NCBI RefSeq assembly: GCF_033115175.1
Contig: NC_084827.1
Span: 126,255,701 to 126,319,700 of the forward strand
Direction of reading: 5' to 3'
Length of the DNA stretch: 64,000 nt
From: Lepus europaeus
Taxonomy: Eukaryota; Chordata; Mammalia; Lagomorpha; Leporidae
Position numbers and translations under genes: made by a program. The notes under the pieces were generated by a model that searched no databases, was not told the DNA's origin, and saw only the letters and a program-made list of their open reading frames with translations. Below, one piece after another: positions 11,322 through 23,597 of the stretch (its first letter is position 1; every line of letters starts with the position of its first letter).

Positions 11322-11520
11322 ATATACATATATATGCTATATACACAATGGAATATTACTCAGCTATTAAAACAGAATGAAATTCTACCACTTGCAGCAT
11401 AATGAATGCAACCAGACCAGCCTATGGAAACTTCAATGAGCCTAAACCCAAAGGAGAAGATAACTAACCAAGAAAGGATTAAGATTTATATAAAGGAGAA
11501 AATGCAGGAAGGTTTGGAAT
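11322..11520 (+). pseudogene. Ancient L1 ORF2 end and start of 3' UTR
   Basis: It contains aatggaatattactcagcta and cagcataatgaatgcaacca, a hallmark of the last part of L1 ORF2. The exact 3' limit of the element is not clear. Confidence 0.75.
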
Positions 11521-12341
11521 GAGTAAATTTTGGCTTATTGTAGACTTGGCAAAGGAACTTTAAGTTGTTTTTTCAAATTTGTGTTTAGCAGAGTACATTT
11601 TGCAAACAGTATAATTTGCTTTAGTCTATTAGTGGAAAATTTTAATCTATTTATTAACTTACACTTTCCTCACCAGTTATATATTAAAGGATATTTTGGT
11701 ATCAAGGAATTCATTTTAGTTTATCTTTATAAGTCTCTATTAAAATCTATTCTTTTCTTGGTGACAGGAAGTTATCCTATACTGAATTCTCATGTATTAG
11801 AATTTGTTTTGGCACTCTAAACTGATGACATTTCTGAATGTGAAAAAATCAATCACGACACTTCCTCTGATTATACAGTTAAATGAAATTCTGGCAATAT
11901 AACTAAAAGAAAGATATAATTGGAAGTCAGCCGACAGGAGTCTATTCTTGGTTTTGGCTTCACCTAATCTGAGTTTTTTACTTCAGCCAAATATAGAGTA
12001 TTCTACAATAAACTGAGCATAACAACTTTATTCACTTCCCTGCCTGATGTAGAACACACTGTTAAGTAGATATCCATGGCATTTTGAGCTTTTCAGATAA
12101 AAACAGCCTATAAAAACTGAGAGTAATGTCTGGTATGAGGCAGAGAAGCAGGTCCTGTCAAATCTTGCTGGTGAAAGTAGAAAGAGAAACAGACTCTCTG
12201 GAGGATATAGTGCCATCAAATGGCAGGAGGGTTATCATTTTAACTCATAATTCCACTTCTGCAAATTTGCCTTAATACACAAAATGGTAAAAGAATACCA
12301 TATAGAATACAATGCATTAAACCACTAAAAATGTTTTAATA
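11521..12341. other. Intergenic or L1 3' UTR remnant, no gene recognised
   Basis: AT-rich sequence. The first part may be L1 3' UTR. No repeat, exon or RNA gene was recognised in the rest. Confidence 0.45.
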
Positions 12342-12541
12342 GGGGCCAGCACTGTGGCAGAGCGGGTGGGGCCACTGCTTGCAGTGCTGACATCCCATAT
12401 GGGTGCTGGTTTAAGTCCTGGCTGCTTCACTTCTGATCCAGCTCTCTGCTGTGGCCTGGGAAAGCAGTAGAAGATGGCCCAAATGCTTGGGCCCCTGCAA
12501 CCACATGGGAGACCTAGAATATGCTCTTGGCTACTTATTGC
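12342..12541 (+). mobile_element. CSINE 5' part, split by an LTR element
   Basis: The head ggggccagcactgtggcaga and SINE body run to about ctcttggctacttattgc, where the LTR element begins. The SINE continues at 14556. Confidence 0.88.
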
Positions 12542-12840
12542 TGTGGATTCATTCTGAGAGGAGAAGCACAGTGGTGGCAAGTGGCGCAGTCACGACACAG
12601 ACACCGGGAGTTGGTGAAAGCAGGCTAGAGGTAAGCGGCTCACAGACTCGTTCATTTCAGTTGGTGCAGCAGCTTATATAGCCAAGGCAGCCAATCTGGT
12701 CAAGGGGTGGTTTATGCCATAACCAATCACTGCCTGTTGCCAGGCAGGCTCCTTTGCCAGGTGGGTTTTCAAAGCCATTCCTGAGTAACTGATGCTTGCT
12801 TGCCATCAACATCTTGGCACGGTCTTCTCATTCCACCACA
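12542..12840 (-). repeat. 3' LTR of the ERV
   Basis: About 299 bases, with a TATA-like element (complement of 12673-12680) and an inverted CCAAT motif in the minus-strand reading. It aligns along its whole length with 14248-14555, with scattered differences and small indels. Confidence 0.85.
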
Positions 12841-12852
12841 TTTCCCCTTTTT
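12841..12852 (-). other. Polypurine tract of the ERV
   Basis: On the minus strand it reads AAAAAGGGGAAA, immediately before the TGTGG start of the 3' LTR. It fits the retroviral plus-strand primer site. Confidence 0.75.
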
Positions 12853-14229
12853 CGTTTATTTTTGAGCAACTGGTGGCATGATCCTTGGCCATACCATTGT
12901 TACCCCATTTCCATGTGGTCTCCCCATGTGGCTGTGCCTGTCCTAGGTTGTCCCCCAGGGGATCTTACCCGTTGTTGACTAACCAGCCCTCAAAACAGGA
13001 GACCACAGAGATGGGCGTAGGAATGAGGAACAATGGTAATCAGGAACGGCATGACCACACACAGGCTGTGGGCCATTTTAGTGGCTGACCAGAGCTAGTG
13101 GAGTATAAAGCAGTAGCAGATGTGGCTGTGGGCAGTTCGTCAGGGCAGGTGCTTCCACTAACAAGGTGGACTCAGTCTTGTTCAACTGGTGCTGGTTGAC
13201 TGTCAGTTTCAGGCTTGATGTTTCTGGATCGTGCCTAAATAGGCTGTCCCACATTCTGTGGCAAGACACAAGCATATTCTCGGCCCTTGGTTAGCAGAAG
13301 CCTTTTTACAGGTGTTGGAATTCAGGGCCTGAATTCTGCGTCCACTTCAAAATTTAATGGCAAAAATGCAGGTCAGATGGGGTCTAGCAGCTGCCCTGAG
13401 AGCCTGGGGTGCCCTGGGAGTGCAAAAAATGTGAGGATCCTCACTTGGTGCAGATGGGATGACCTTGCATGGGTTATCATTTCGAGGTCATCTAAATTCA
13501 TCCCCCCAGCTATTTGGGGGGCAGGTGATTAGGCATTGCTGTGTTGTCTGCTGTCACGTCATTTTCACTGTCAGACTCTCTCTCCCCAAGTCATCAACTG
13601 TTGCCTGTGAGGCAGTGGCCTGGAGTGACAGGCTCTTATCACTCAGATTCATTATGTTTGGTAATCTCTGTGGGTTTCTGAGAGAGGGATATCTTTCCCA
13701 TGTTTGAGCGCTTAAGAGTGCATGCCACATCAACTCTAGCCAAAGGAAAGACACCCACAGCACTGCTGCTATAACAAAGCAAATTCCTAGCACCTCAACG
13801 GCTGATGGCATTATGCAGGGGGTTCCCTACGTTAGACAAAGAGATAGTGGTGTATCAGATCATAAGTATGTCCTGTGCTTAGTGGGGGACCTCCTTGATT
13901 CGTTAGGTCAAGGCCATATGCCCATATAGTGTCTCCGGAGCGTCACCTCTCTCAAGTGAGGGAAGATGACCAAATTCTGGGGTGATCAGTCCCTTATGTG
14001 AATTTGCCGGGTGAACCGAAAGTAAAAGGAGGAGCAGAGAAGCAGCGTTACACTTCTGGGCGGTGTGTGCTAACCTGGGGTTAGTTTGACCGAGGACAAG
14101 GACAAGGAAAGGGGCGTAGGAGGGGGTTCTGTGCTCACCCTCACAGAACCGAACAGCACACAAAACACTGAGGGGCCTACTTGCCGAAATCAAGGGGGAA
14201 CCTCGCTGAGTCCAACACACTGTCTCTCA
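12853..14229 (-). other. ERV internal region, no recognisable viral genes
   Basis: The longest minus frame (14220-13903, 105 residues) matches no gag, protease, polymerase or envelope motif that I recognise. The region appears to be non-coding filler of a defective or non-autonomous element. Confidence 0.6.
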
Positions 14230-14245
14230 GGCACGTTTAGCACCA
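14230..14245 (-). other. Candidate primer-binding site of the ERV
   Basis: On the minus strand it starts TGGTGC, as many retroviral PBSs do, two bases downstream of the 5' LTR. The later bases match tRNA-Phe only partly, so the primer tRNA is uncertain. Confidence 0.55.
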
Positions 14246-14247
14246 GA

Positions 14248-14555
14248 TGTTGAGGTTGATTTGTTCTGAGAGGAGAAGCGCAATAGAGGCAAGAGGCGTA
14301 GAGTCACCACACAGACCCCAGGAGTTGGGTGAAAGCAAGCCAGAGGCAAGTAGCCTGCAGACTTGTTCACTTCAGTTGGTGCAGCAGCTTATATAGCCAA
14401 GGCAGCCAATCGGGTCAAGGGGCAGTTTATGCAGTAACCAATCACAGCCTGTTGCCAGGCAGGCTCCTTTTCCAGGTGGGTTCTGAAGCCATTTCCTGAG
14501 TAACTGACGCTCACTCACTAGCGCCATCTTGGAACAACCTTCTCATTCTACCACA
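14248..14555 (-). repeat. 5' LTR of the ERV
   Basis: About 308 bases. In the minus-strand reading it has TGTGG at the start, a TATATAAG box (complement of 14388-14395), an inverted CCAAT box and an end in CAACA. Confidence 0.85.
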
Positions 14556-14713
14556 GCTGCTGGCTTCACATCTGTCCATCTCCCACTGTTTCAGCCATCT
14601 GGGGAGTGAACCATCAGATGGAAGACCTCACTCTCTCTCTCTCTGCTTTTCCTTCTCTCTCTGTGTAACTCTGAGTTTAAAATAAATAAAATAAATCTTA
14701 AAAAAAAAAAAAT
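14556..14713 (+). mobile_element. CSINE 3' part, continuing the SINE at 12342
   Basis: SINE sequence resumes with gctgctggcttcacatctgt, then catctggggagtgaaccatc, (CT)n and a tail aaataaataaaataaatctt plus A. Confidence 0.85.
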
Positions 14714-17562
14714 AAAGACTTTCTGAGTGATGGGGTTTAGGGTAATTTCGACATTTCTATTTTTTGCTTATCTGTATTTTTACTGAATAAACATAGATTT
14801 TCTTCAATAAATATTGCTTTATAATATGGAAAATAATTTAAAGGGATGTCACAAGACAAAAAAATCACATAGGTAAACCAATTAATAGACTATAACATAC
14901 TTACACTAAAAGAAAAACAAAATAAATTGCCCTGCATATTTTATGTGCTTATACTTTTTGAGCACAAATTCCACAAATTTAGTTTCTTGCTCCAAAAGCT
15001 TTGCTGTAGACAAAGCTTTCTCCTGTGCCATGAAAGTTGGTGAGAAATGAGTCACCACTGCCTTTGTAGGTCTGAGTCTCAAAATTACCTAGGGACAACT
15101 GTACCAGCAGCTTTGGATGTTCTCAGACCTTGGGAGAGGGCTTCAGGAGATATGTCTCACTCTCCACACAGGGTACTACAACATCTGCAACACCATAAAA
15201 GTCACTTTGTGGTTGCTTTAATGTACTAGTTCAGGAAATATCTTCAGATTCTCAGAGTAAGAATAATCTAATTCTCTAAGTATTTCATATGGCAAGCAAA
15301 TCAGGATCCAATCTATCAGCCCAAGTACTTGTGGCTGAGTAGCAAAGAGAACAGGAAAATTTGCTTTGACATTCAATTCCTTCCGGCTTTATACATCTGG
15401 GACAGCTTCCCCAGTTTAATAACAAGGAAGGAAATGTGGTCACCTCCACCAGAGACTATCCCCACAGAGTAGATTATTTCTGGGATAATAACCTCTCTAA
15501 GAGAGTTAAACAAAAATATTTTAAAGAAACAAATATGTAAACTCTTTTTCAGCTCTAGAAGATTGGGATGCAACCTGACACATGATGGAACACCTAGATA
15601 TTGTGCACAAAAAGCTCAGGAAGAAACAAATATTGAGTCCATTTCTGCTTTCTTGTTTAAGCTTCATTGAAGTCTCCAGAAAATAGCACAGGGTGGAGTG
15701 AATATGGTGCAGCTTCAGCTCAGAGGTCTCATGGGAAGAGATTTGTTGTTGTTGCTGTTCCTTAATTTGGTCTGTGGTCCAGAAAATAAAAGATTGCTTC
15801 TTTTCTTTCCTCCTTTTTTTAGAACTTGGCTTTGTAGTGACAGTAATTAAAGAATATATTGACTTTTCTCTCGAATAGGCTTAAAGAGTAAGATGAAGGC
15901 TTCCATCACAGCAGTGGACAAACCTCTCCCTGATGCCCACCCTCATAAATTAGAGATTTCTTGGAAAAACATTGAGCTAATAAGCCATATTCCTAAAAGA
16001 TTTCCTTATTTTTTAAGCCACTTAAATTTTCTGATCAGACGAATAATACATAGGTAATTGTTCAATTTGCTCAATGGGAAACCCATTATATACAATCTCT
16101 CACATGCTTAGTGTCAAATGTCTCTTCACTTCAACATCACAGTTGATTAGTTGCTACCTACTCATTACTATTTTAAAGAGGTGCTCAATACACAAAACAG
16201 ATTATTGTCCAGAAGAGGCTATGTAGAAATATGAACTTATATTTTAATATACTTGTTTTTCCTGCAAAGTTATGTGACTACCACAAACACTATAAAACAT
16301 ATTCACTTACAGTCATAAAAGGGGGATTTATTGTACATTTCCTGTATCCGCTGAGGTCTTGTTATGGTTCCCACAGGTAGACAAAGCACAAGAGAGTTTT
16401 AACTTCCTCTAATAATTGCTTGAACTGAACTGAATTTTGTTAGTATAGAAAGAAATAAATGGGAACAGGTTTTTAAAAATATGCTTGTGCCTAAAACTGG
16501 TGGGTTTTTTTGTTTTGTTTTGCTTTACCTATATTATTTCTTCTGGATGCTTGGGATTCTCCAGTTTGTACATATAAGTTGATATTTAATCATTTTGCCT
16601 TTTAAAAATGATTGTCAACTTTCTTTTCCTAATAAAAAAATCAACCAACATGTTACATTTGTACATATTGTATGGACTATGACAGGGTAGCTAGCTTTGC
16701 TGTGTTACATTTCCTTAGCAGTGTTCCCTTGCTTCTTAAAAAATAATAAATAATAAAAATAAAAATCATTTTCCCAAGCACCTCAGTGTAAAGTTACAGC
16801 TGTATTTGGTTACTCTCTGGATGGGAAATAGGCCGGTTGCCTTTCTTCTCAGCTTCCAAGCCTTGCTCCCGAATCCTTTCCACACACACAACTCTTATTT
16901 CAAAGAGAAACCCCACCGGGAGGCTGGAGGACAAGACTGTGAGAGAAGGAAGTTATGTTAATTTCCCACCCCCAAAGACATCAGTGAGTCCTGAAAATAC
17001 TTGCAGCTTCGTGGGGGAGGGGAGAGGCTTCACTCTCGATTGACTCAAAGTTTGGTGATCATACTTGCAAGTTCTCACAGCTCTGCCAACGCGTCCCTCC
17101 TTCCCCTGTCACCAGTAATGTGCTTAGTCAGAGACACCGTGCAGCTGCCTGGGGACAGAGCAGGCTCAGTGTGATAGTGTCCCTGTTGTTTCTGGCTGCA
17201 GTGCAGTCAAGACTTTGTGTTTTATGGGAGCCAGGGCCCCGCAACTCACCCGTATAGCTTCTCCAGTCTTCACAAGGACTTGGCCTCTTAAACTCAAAGG
17301 ATTCTAGCGAAAAGGAACAGGGAGCTCTAGGAAAAGCAGCCATTTTTTAAATGTTTGCACATGTGGTGGTGGTAAAATAACCAACTTTCACCTTTTTAAA
17401 TTGGGAGTCACTAATGGAGAAATCTTTCCAGAAGAAAAGGAATTTAGTGGAAGAAAGCTTTCAAGAATCTACTGCAAGCATTCCTTCCTTCATTCAACAA
17501 TTTTACATGTCAACAATGCAATCGTTCATTACCTTTCTCACATCCCCTTGGGCAATCTAATA
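14714..17562. other. Intergenic stretch, no gene recognised
   Basis: This 2.8 kb is the longest stretch of the left half without a CSINE. I see no exon, RNA gene or named repeat. The part at 16830-17340 is less AT-rich than its surroundings, but its short frames match nothing I know. Confidence 0.5.
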
Positions 17563-17580
17563 AACAATAAAACTATTTCC

Positions 17581-17908
17581 GCCGGCACCGCGGCTCAATA
17601 GGCTAATCCTCCGCCTTGCAGCGCCGGCACACCAGGTTCTGATTCTGTCCTGGTTGCCCCTCTTCCAGGCCAGCTCTCTGCTGTGGCCAGGGAGTGCAGT
17701 GGAGGATGGCCCAAGTACTTGGGCCCTGCACCCCATGGGAGACCAGGAGAAGCACCTGGCTCCTGCCATCGGATCAGCACGGTGCACCGGCTGCAGCGCG
17801 CCTACCGCGGCGGCCATTGGAGGGTGAACCAACGGCAAAGGAAGACCTTTCTGTCTCTCTCTCACTGTCCACTCTGCCTGTCAAAAAAACAAACAAACAA
17901 ACAAAAAA
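17581..17908 (+). mobile_element. CSINE, younger type, with 18-base TSD
   Basis: The head is gccggcaccgcggctcaata, the body is typical and the tail is (CAAA)n. A perfect 18-base duplication ending aaaactatttcc lies at 17563-17580 and 17909-17926. Confidence 0.96.
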
Positions 17909-17926
17909 AACAATAAAACTATTTCC

Positions 17927-18252
17927 CTGGAGAAGAAAGCACACAGGTACATAAAAACAGAGCCTATGTCACAGAGCTGCTGAAATAGCGCTCCTGGGGC
18001 CCACCCCCACCCCATCCCAGGCAGAGTATTGGGGTCCGAGCTCCCTGCCATCACACCTACAGCCTCTCGCAGAGCAAGGTGCCCAGTCCCGCTGGTATAA
18101 TTATCAAGTTGTGTTATCAAGAAATGTCTTCTTGCACATCCTTTGGTGCCGACCCAAGAAATGGTAAGAATGAAGTTTTGGGGGAAGAAAAATCTTATGC
18201 TAGGCTGCAAGTTCTGACAGGAGTTCTGACAAGTTTTTAAGAGGCTTCTCCT
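17927..18252. other. Intergenic stretch, no gene recognised
   Basis: No supported gene. The 203-residue minus frame crossing it is a chance frame that runs through the neighbouring SINE. Confidence 0.5.
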
Positions 18253-18466
18253 GGGGCCAGTGTGGTGGTGTAGTGTTTTCAACTGCCCCCTGCAACACCA
18301 GCAGCCCATATGAGCACCAGGTTGACTTCCAATCCAGGTCCCTGCTAATGCACCTGGGAAAGCAGCAGAAGATGCCCAAACAGGTGGGCCCAAGACACTC
18401 ATGTGGGAGACCAGATGGAGTTCCAGGCTCCCGGCTTTGGCCTGGCCCAGCCCCAGCTGTTGAAGC
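18253..18466 (+). mobile_element. CSINE 5' part, split by a solo LTR
   Basis: The head is ggggccagtgtggtggtgta. The body runs to cagccccagctgttgaagc, where the LTR starts. The SINE continues at 18955. Confidence 0.85.
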
Positions 18467-18954
18467 TGTTGGGTCTTACTCCACCCGTACAAGGATGGAC
18501 TGGGTCCGAGGAAAGGTAAGCGCGCCGCTCGCCCGTTCCCCAGCCTCCTGGTCCCGGAGACAATCAGATGCAGCGGGGAGCCAAGTCTAGCAAGGACTCA
18601 GTCACCTTTTGCATAATAGTACCTTTTATAACACAAAACTGCAGAGTCATTGGGGCAGGGCTAAGGGCCAACCAATCACTTAAAAAATCACCTTATGGGG
18701 GGATTTCTATAGGACTAGCCCTATGTCTATACACTTGTTACTAGTTTTGTTACCTCCCCTGATGTTGCGCAGCCAATTAGTTTTAGTGGTAAACAACTTT
18801 GGATTCCGCCCATCTTACTTCCTCTGGGCGCCATCTTACTTGGCTCCACGCGGCTTCGTTCCGTGCAGCTCGGGCGGGGGCACCCTGGAGCAGCTGCGCA
18901 TGCGGAGCCCCCGGGCCTGGCCTGGCCATGCCATGGCCGTGCTCATGCCCCACA
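18467..18954 (-). mobile_element. Solo LTR of an endogenous retrovirus
   Basis: A 488-base insert starting tgttggg and ending ccaca interrupts a CSINE and is flanked by gaagc at 18462-18466 and 18955-18959. Removing the insert and one gaagc copy restores a continuous SINE. The minus-strand reading has TATAAAAGG (complement of 18622-18630), which suggests minus orientation. It is GC-rich at both ends. It has no internal region and is an inert remnant of LTR-LTR recombination. Confidence 0.82.
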
Positions 18955-19072
18955 GAAGCCATTTGGGGGATAAACCAGCAGGTGGAAGCGCTTTCTCTCT
19001 CTCTTGCTCTCTCTCACACTCTCTCTGTAAGTCTGCCTTTCAAATAAATAATAAATAATTTTTTTTTTAAAT
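18955..19072 (+). mobile_element. CSINE 3' part, continuing the SINE at 18253
   Basis: It runs from gaagccatttgggggataaa through (CT)n to ctttcaaataaataataaat. Confidence 0.85.
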
Positions 19073-19078
19073 GTTGTG

Positions 19079-19345
19079 GGGCTGGCGCCATGGCGCACTA
19101 GGTTAATCCGCCTGTGGCGCCGGCATCCCATATGGCTGCCGGTTCTAGTCCCGGCTGCTCCTTTTCCAGTCCAGCTCTCTGCTATGGCCTGGGAAAGCAG
19201 TAGAAGACGGCCCGAGTCCTTGGGCCCCTACACCCAAGTGGAAGACTGTTACAGCCATTTGGAAAGTGAACCAACGGAAGGAAGACCTTTCTCTCTGTCT
19301 CTCTCTCACTGTCTGTAAACTCTGCCAAATTAAAAAAAAAAAAAA
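19079..19345 (+). mobile_element. CSINE with internal deletion
   Basis: The head is ggggctggcgccatggcgca and the tail is gtaaactctgccaaatt plus A. The part between the gcccctacacccaagtgg region and gttacagccatttgg is shortened. The short duplication aaatgtt flanks it. Confidence 0.85.
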
Positions 19346-19639
19346 TGTTACATCTCCTGTTCACAGAACCTCTGGAGTGCTCATTGCTTCTTATGCAAAA
19401 TGAAGGAACTGCCAGAGGCTGAAGGCCCAGGTCTCCTCCAGTGGTGGATTCTGTGAGCAGATTAGCTAATGAGACCATTGTGGCCCAGGCGTGGAGAGCA
19501 CATGTGTCTCTGCTTGGAGTCAGGCTTTACCAGGTGTTAGCTTTGCGTTCAGGGTAAGCACCTGGACTTTCATGCACCTGCTTCTTCACTTGTTTCCAGT
19601 ATAGAGGAAATGATGTTGGAAGGCAATTAGTACAGTGTT
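19346..19639. other. Intergenic stretch, nothing recognised
   Basis: No repeat or exon recognised. Confidence 0.4.
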
Positions 19640-19930
19640 TAATGAGGAATGATTATTTTTACAAAACAGCTAGGTGTCTTCCCCTCAATGAACATGCAAA
19701 AGACACTCAGCCTCACTTATACAATATGCTTCATCCATCTAATTGACAGAGGTTTGAAAACTGGATAATATACATTGCTTGAGAATGGGAAATAGGAATG
19801 TCAATTGGTGCAACCATTTTGGACATTTTATTTTGCTGGAAAAGCCATATATTTTTGACATGCATTAACACCAATGACAAGTTAGACAAGTCTAAAAATA
19901 TTAAGCAATGCTGATATAAAAATGCACTTT
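19640..19930 (+). mobile_element. Ancient L1 ORF2 fragment
   Basis: It has the order gcaaaagacactcagcctca, tacattgcttgagaatggga and aattggtgcaaccattttgg, as in old L1 ORF2 3' regions. It is strongly diverged. Confidence 0.55.
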
Positions 19931-20714
<784 letters not shown>

Positions 20715-21010
20715 TTTTTATTATGGTAAAATTCATATAAAACTTACTATTTTAACTAATTTTATACGTACATTTCTATGGCATTAAGTACTGGTACCCT
20801 CATATTGTTGTACAAGCATCACTGTCATCCATTTTCGGTACTTTGTCATCATCTCCAATTGAAACTTTGTCCCCCACTGAACACTGCGCATTCTCTTCTC
20901 CCTGCTAGCCTTCTGTGCCTATGAATTTGACCACTCTAGGTGCCTCAGATAAGAGGAATCACAATATTCATTCTTCTGTTACACGTGTCAAAATTTCTCC
21001 ATCATTTTGG
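20715..21010 (-). mobile_element. Ancient L1M 3' UTR fragment
   Basis: The plus strand carries ttactattttaactaatttt, ttctatggcattaagtactg, caagcatcactgtcatccat and cctatgaatttgaccactct. This is the reverse complement of the common L1M 3' end. Confidence 0.75.
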
Positions 21011-22463
21011 AGCCCAAGAAGCCTGCTGTGGGACACCCTTTCCACTCCACCCTCATCTTCAGCTGCATATCACCAGGACAAAGGGAGAAGTTCTCCTCTA
21101 CATGGAAGACTGAGAGCTGCCCCTGGGCTACTCAGAGTGGTTGTCCCAAGCATGTAGCTCTGGCAGGAGACAGAGCTCAGGGCAGCCCACTCAAGCTGAA
21201 GTTTCTGGCTGAGTAGGAGAGCCGGAGTGATTGTGTGTTTTTTTATCGGGATGAAAAGTACCAGAATTCTTTGGGAGTTGGAAGGAAACACCAGTATTTT
21301 GCAAAGGGTTTGGAGGTCTGAGTGAGCAGGTGTGGGGAATGCTGATTCTTATTTGAGCATGAAAGTCAATGTATCCTTATATGAGTTCACAAGGCTTGCA
21401 GCCTTGGGGACATTTGGCAACACACCACGTGATCTGCAAAAGAGAATCTCAACTCTGGAGGAGCTTCTGCCACTCAGTGCTCACGAGCTAGGTCAGTCAG
21501 TGGTACTGGGAAGGCTGTGCTGTGTTCTGAGTAACCTGAGAATGCCAGTGACTTTGGTTTTGTCCATGATATGAAAACACCACAGAAGTTGAGAACTTTT
21601 AAACAGTGAGCAGGAACTCTTTTGAGAATATTTTTTGTGGAAATGTGTCGCTAAATCAACAGCTAAAGACTTCAGGTTCTCTGAAGTGAAGAATCCAGTG
21701 AGAAGAATCCTTTATCAGGTTCTCTGTTGTACCTGAGCATGGGGCCGTGTCATAGGGATGCATTTGGGTGCACATAACATATTAGTCACATGTCTAACAT
21801 GCAATGACTGTCAGATTCCAGGGGAAAGCCAGAATAATTCCTGTTCTATCATCTTAAGTGCACTTCTGTGTATATCCAATGAGACAATGGATATAAAACA
21901 GCAACCCTTTAGTTAGGCCACATTTTTTATGGAAAGGGTTCCTCAGGATCCTCAAAGGCTGTAGATCCTCAAAAACCTCTTATTCTAGAACATTCTTGCA
22001 ATCCAATCTCATTTCTTTGCTCTTTATTTGGGGAGGCTGCTGAGCAGACAGAACATTTGGCTTGTCAGCAAACTTCAGAGAAGGTTACCAATAGGAAGAT
22101 ACTTGTTAAATATTTATAAATTCAAGACTCAACATGTATACATACCGTAATGGTCCAAAGTTACAAGCAACATAGTAGGCCAAAGAAAATGTATCTGCAG
22201 TTTGGCTAAATGAAGAACTTCATTTCAAGGACTAGGTTGACGTGTTATATCCCCACCAAGCCTTCTACATGAAAAACCACTTAAATTTTGAAAGTTGAAT
22301 TGTATTCATTTACTTAAAAATATTTCTATAAAATTTTCAGTATCTATGAATAAGAATTTCACTGAAAGTAAAGTGAGCAATATATGATAGCTACTTTCAC
22401 ACTCGTGGTATACCAACATCAATTATATTTGTGTTACTTCACCATGTTTAGTGCATTTTTAAA
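21011..22463. other. Intergenic stretch, no gene recognised
   Basis: No exon, RNA gene or clear repeat was recognised. Confidence 0.45.
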
Positions 22464-22566
22464 ATGAAGTATCTATTGTGAAAAATGCATGAGTAATACA
22501 AAAGCTATTTTTAAGTGACCTATCAGGGTACTGATGTAGTTATTGCTCTCTATATAATCAAGAAAT
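22464..22566 (+). repeat. Left arm of a ~105-base inverted repeat
   Basis: The arm includes aaaaatgcatgagtaataca and gacctatcagggtactgatg. Its reverse complement is at 24400-24506 with only a few differences over about 88 aligned bases. It stops at the poly(T) of the SINE at 22567. Confidence 0.9.
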
Positions 22567-22922
22567 TTTTTTTTTTTTGACAGACAGAGTGGACAGTGAG
22601 AGAGAGACAGAGAGAAAGGTCTTCCTTTTGCCGTTGGTTCACCCTCCAATGGCCGCCACGGTTGGCGCGCTGCGGCCGGTGCGGCGCGCTGCGGCCGGCG
22701 CACCGCGCTGATCCAATGGCAGGAGCCAGGTGCTTCTCCTGGTCTCCCATGGGGTGCAGGGCCCAAGCACTTGGACCATCCTCCACTGCACTCCCTGGCC
22801 ACAGCAGAGAGCTGGCCTGGAAGAGGGACAACCAGGACAGGATCGGTGCCCTGACCAGGACTAGAACCCGGTGTGCCGGCGCCGCAAGGCGGAGGATTAG
22901 CCTGTTGAGCCGCGGCGCCGGC
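22567..22922 (-). mobile_element. CSINE, younger type, with duplicated internal GC unit
   Basis: In reverse it has ttttgacagacagagtggac at the tail side and gagccgcggcgccggcc at the head side. The GC-rich segment gcgcgctgcggccggtgcg is repeated in tandem (about 22665-22705). Such copy variation is seen in young C repeats. Confidence 0.93.
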
Positions 22923-23039
22923 CAAGACTTTAAAAAACTTTTCAAAACTTTAAAAAAGTTTATTAAGTCTTACAAAATATTTTCTATACTATTTCTGTAT
23001 TAAGCATTTTTCAAGTTAAACTGCATTAAAGCCTTCTTT

Positions 23040-23286
23040 TAAAAAATATTTTTTTATTTAAAAGAGCAACAGAGAAAGCTTCCATTTACTGATTCACTCC
23101 CCAAATGACCATTAACAGCGAGGGCTGGGTCAGGCCAAAGCCAGGAGCCTGGAATTCCGTCCTGGTGCCCCACATGGTTAGCAGGAGCCATTTTTGCTGC
23201 TCTCCTGGGCACATTAGCAGAGAGCTGGACCAAAAGTAAAGCAGCCATGGGTCAAACCTGTGTTCTGATATGAAACATTGGCATTT
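23040..23286 (-). mobile_element. CSINE, old, 5'-tail portion (outer of a nest)
   Basis: In reverse: tttttatttaaaagagcaac, then a diverged SINE body. It is interrupted at about 23287 by another SINE and resumes at 23598-23648. Confidence 0.7.
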
Positions 23287-23597
23287 TTTTTTATTTGAAA
23301 GTCAAATTTACACAGAAAGAGAGGAGAGGCAGAGAGAGAGAGGTCCTCCATCCGCTGGTTCACTCCCCAATTGGCTGTAACGGCCGGAGCTGTGCAGATC
23401 CGAAGCCAGGAGCCAGGAGCTTCTTCAGGTCTCTCATGGGTGCAGGGGCCCAAAGACTTGGGCCATCTTCTACTGCTTTCCCAGGCCATAGCAGAGAGCT
23501 GGATTGGAAGTGGAGCAGTCGGGACCTGAACCAGTGCTTGTATGGGATGCCAGCACTGCAGGCGGCAGCTTAACTGCTATGCCACAGCGCTGGCTCT
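23287..23597 (-). mobile_element. CSINE nested in an older CSINE
   Basis: In reverse: tttatttgaaagtcaaattt to ccacagcgctggct. The short repeat tggcattt on both sides (about 23278 and 23605) fits a TSD. The outer SINE head follows it. Confidence 0.85.

Larger units (their letters stand above)
3190..11520 (+). mobile_element. Ancient L1 (L1M-like), dead, heavily interrupted
   Basis: L1 sequence in one orientation runs through this interval in pieces: ORF1 at 3190-3879 and 5463-5620, then ORF2 and flanking parts at 5620-7744, 8882-9327, 9679-10478, 10813-10983 and 11322-11520. The pieces appear in the correct order with no large loss between them. The gaps are a DENR retrocopy and seven CSINEs, several with matching target-site duplications. 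Many stops and frameshifts are present. The reverse transcriptase region keeps SPGPDGF near 7010, but the FADD catalytic box near 7680 reads FAND. I infer an insertion that predates leporids, judged only by divergence. Confidence 0.85.
12542..14555 (-). mobile_element. Non-autonomous LTR provirus, class II-like ERV
   Basis: Two similar LTRs of about 300 bases in direct orientation (12542-12840 and 14248-14555) enclose 1407 bases. Each runs from TGTxG to CCACA. Read on the minus strand, a purine tract (complement of 12841-12852) abuts the 3' LTR. A primer-binding-site-like TGGTGC-TAAAC sequence (14245 down to 14230) lies two bases after the 5' LTR. These put transcription on the minus strand. 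The PBS start resembles a tRNA-Phe type as used by IAP-like viruses, but it is degenerate. No gag, pol or env reading frame is recognisable, so it is an inert endogenous copy. Confidence 0.85.

Noticed and set aside
12542-14555. Exact target-site duplication of the ERV
   Set aside because: The bases flanking the two LTRs (attgc on the left, gctgc on the right) agree only partly, so no TSD is claimed.
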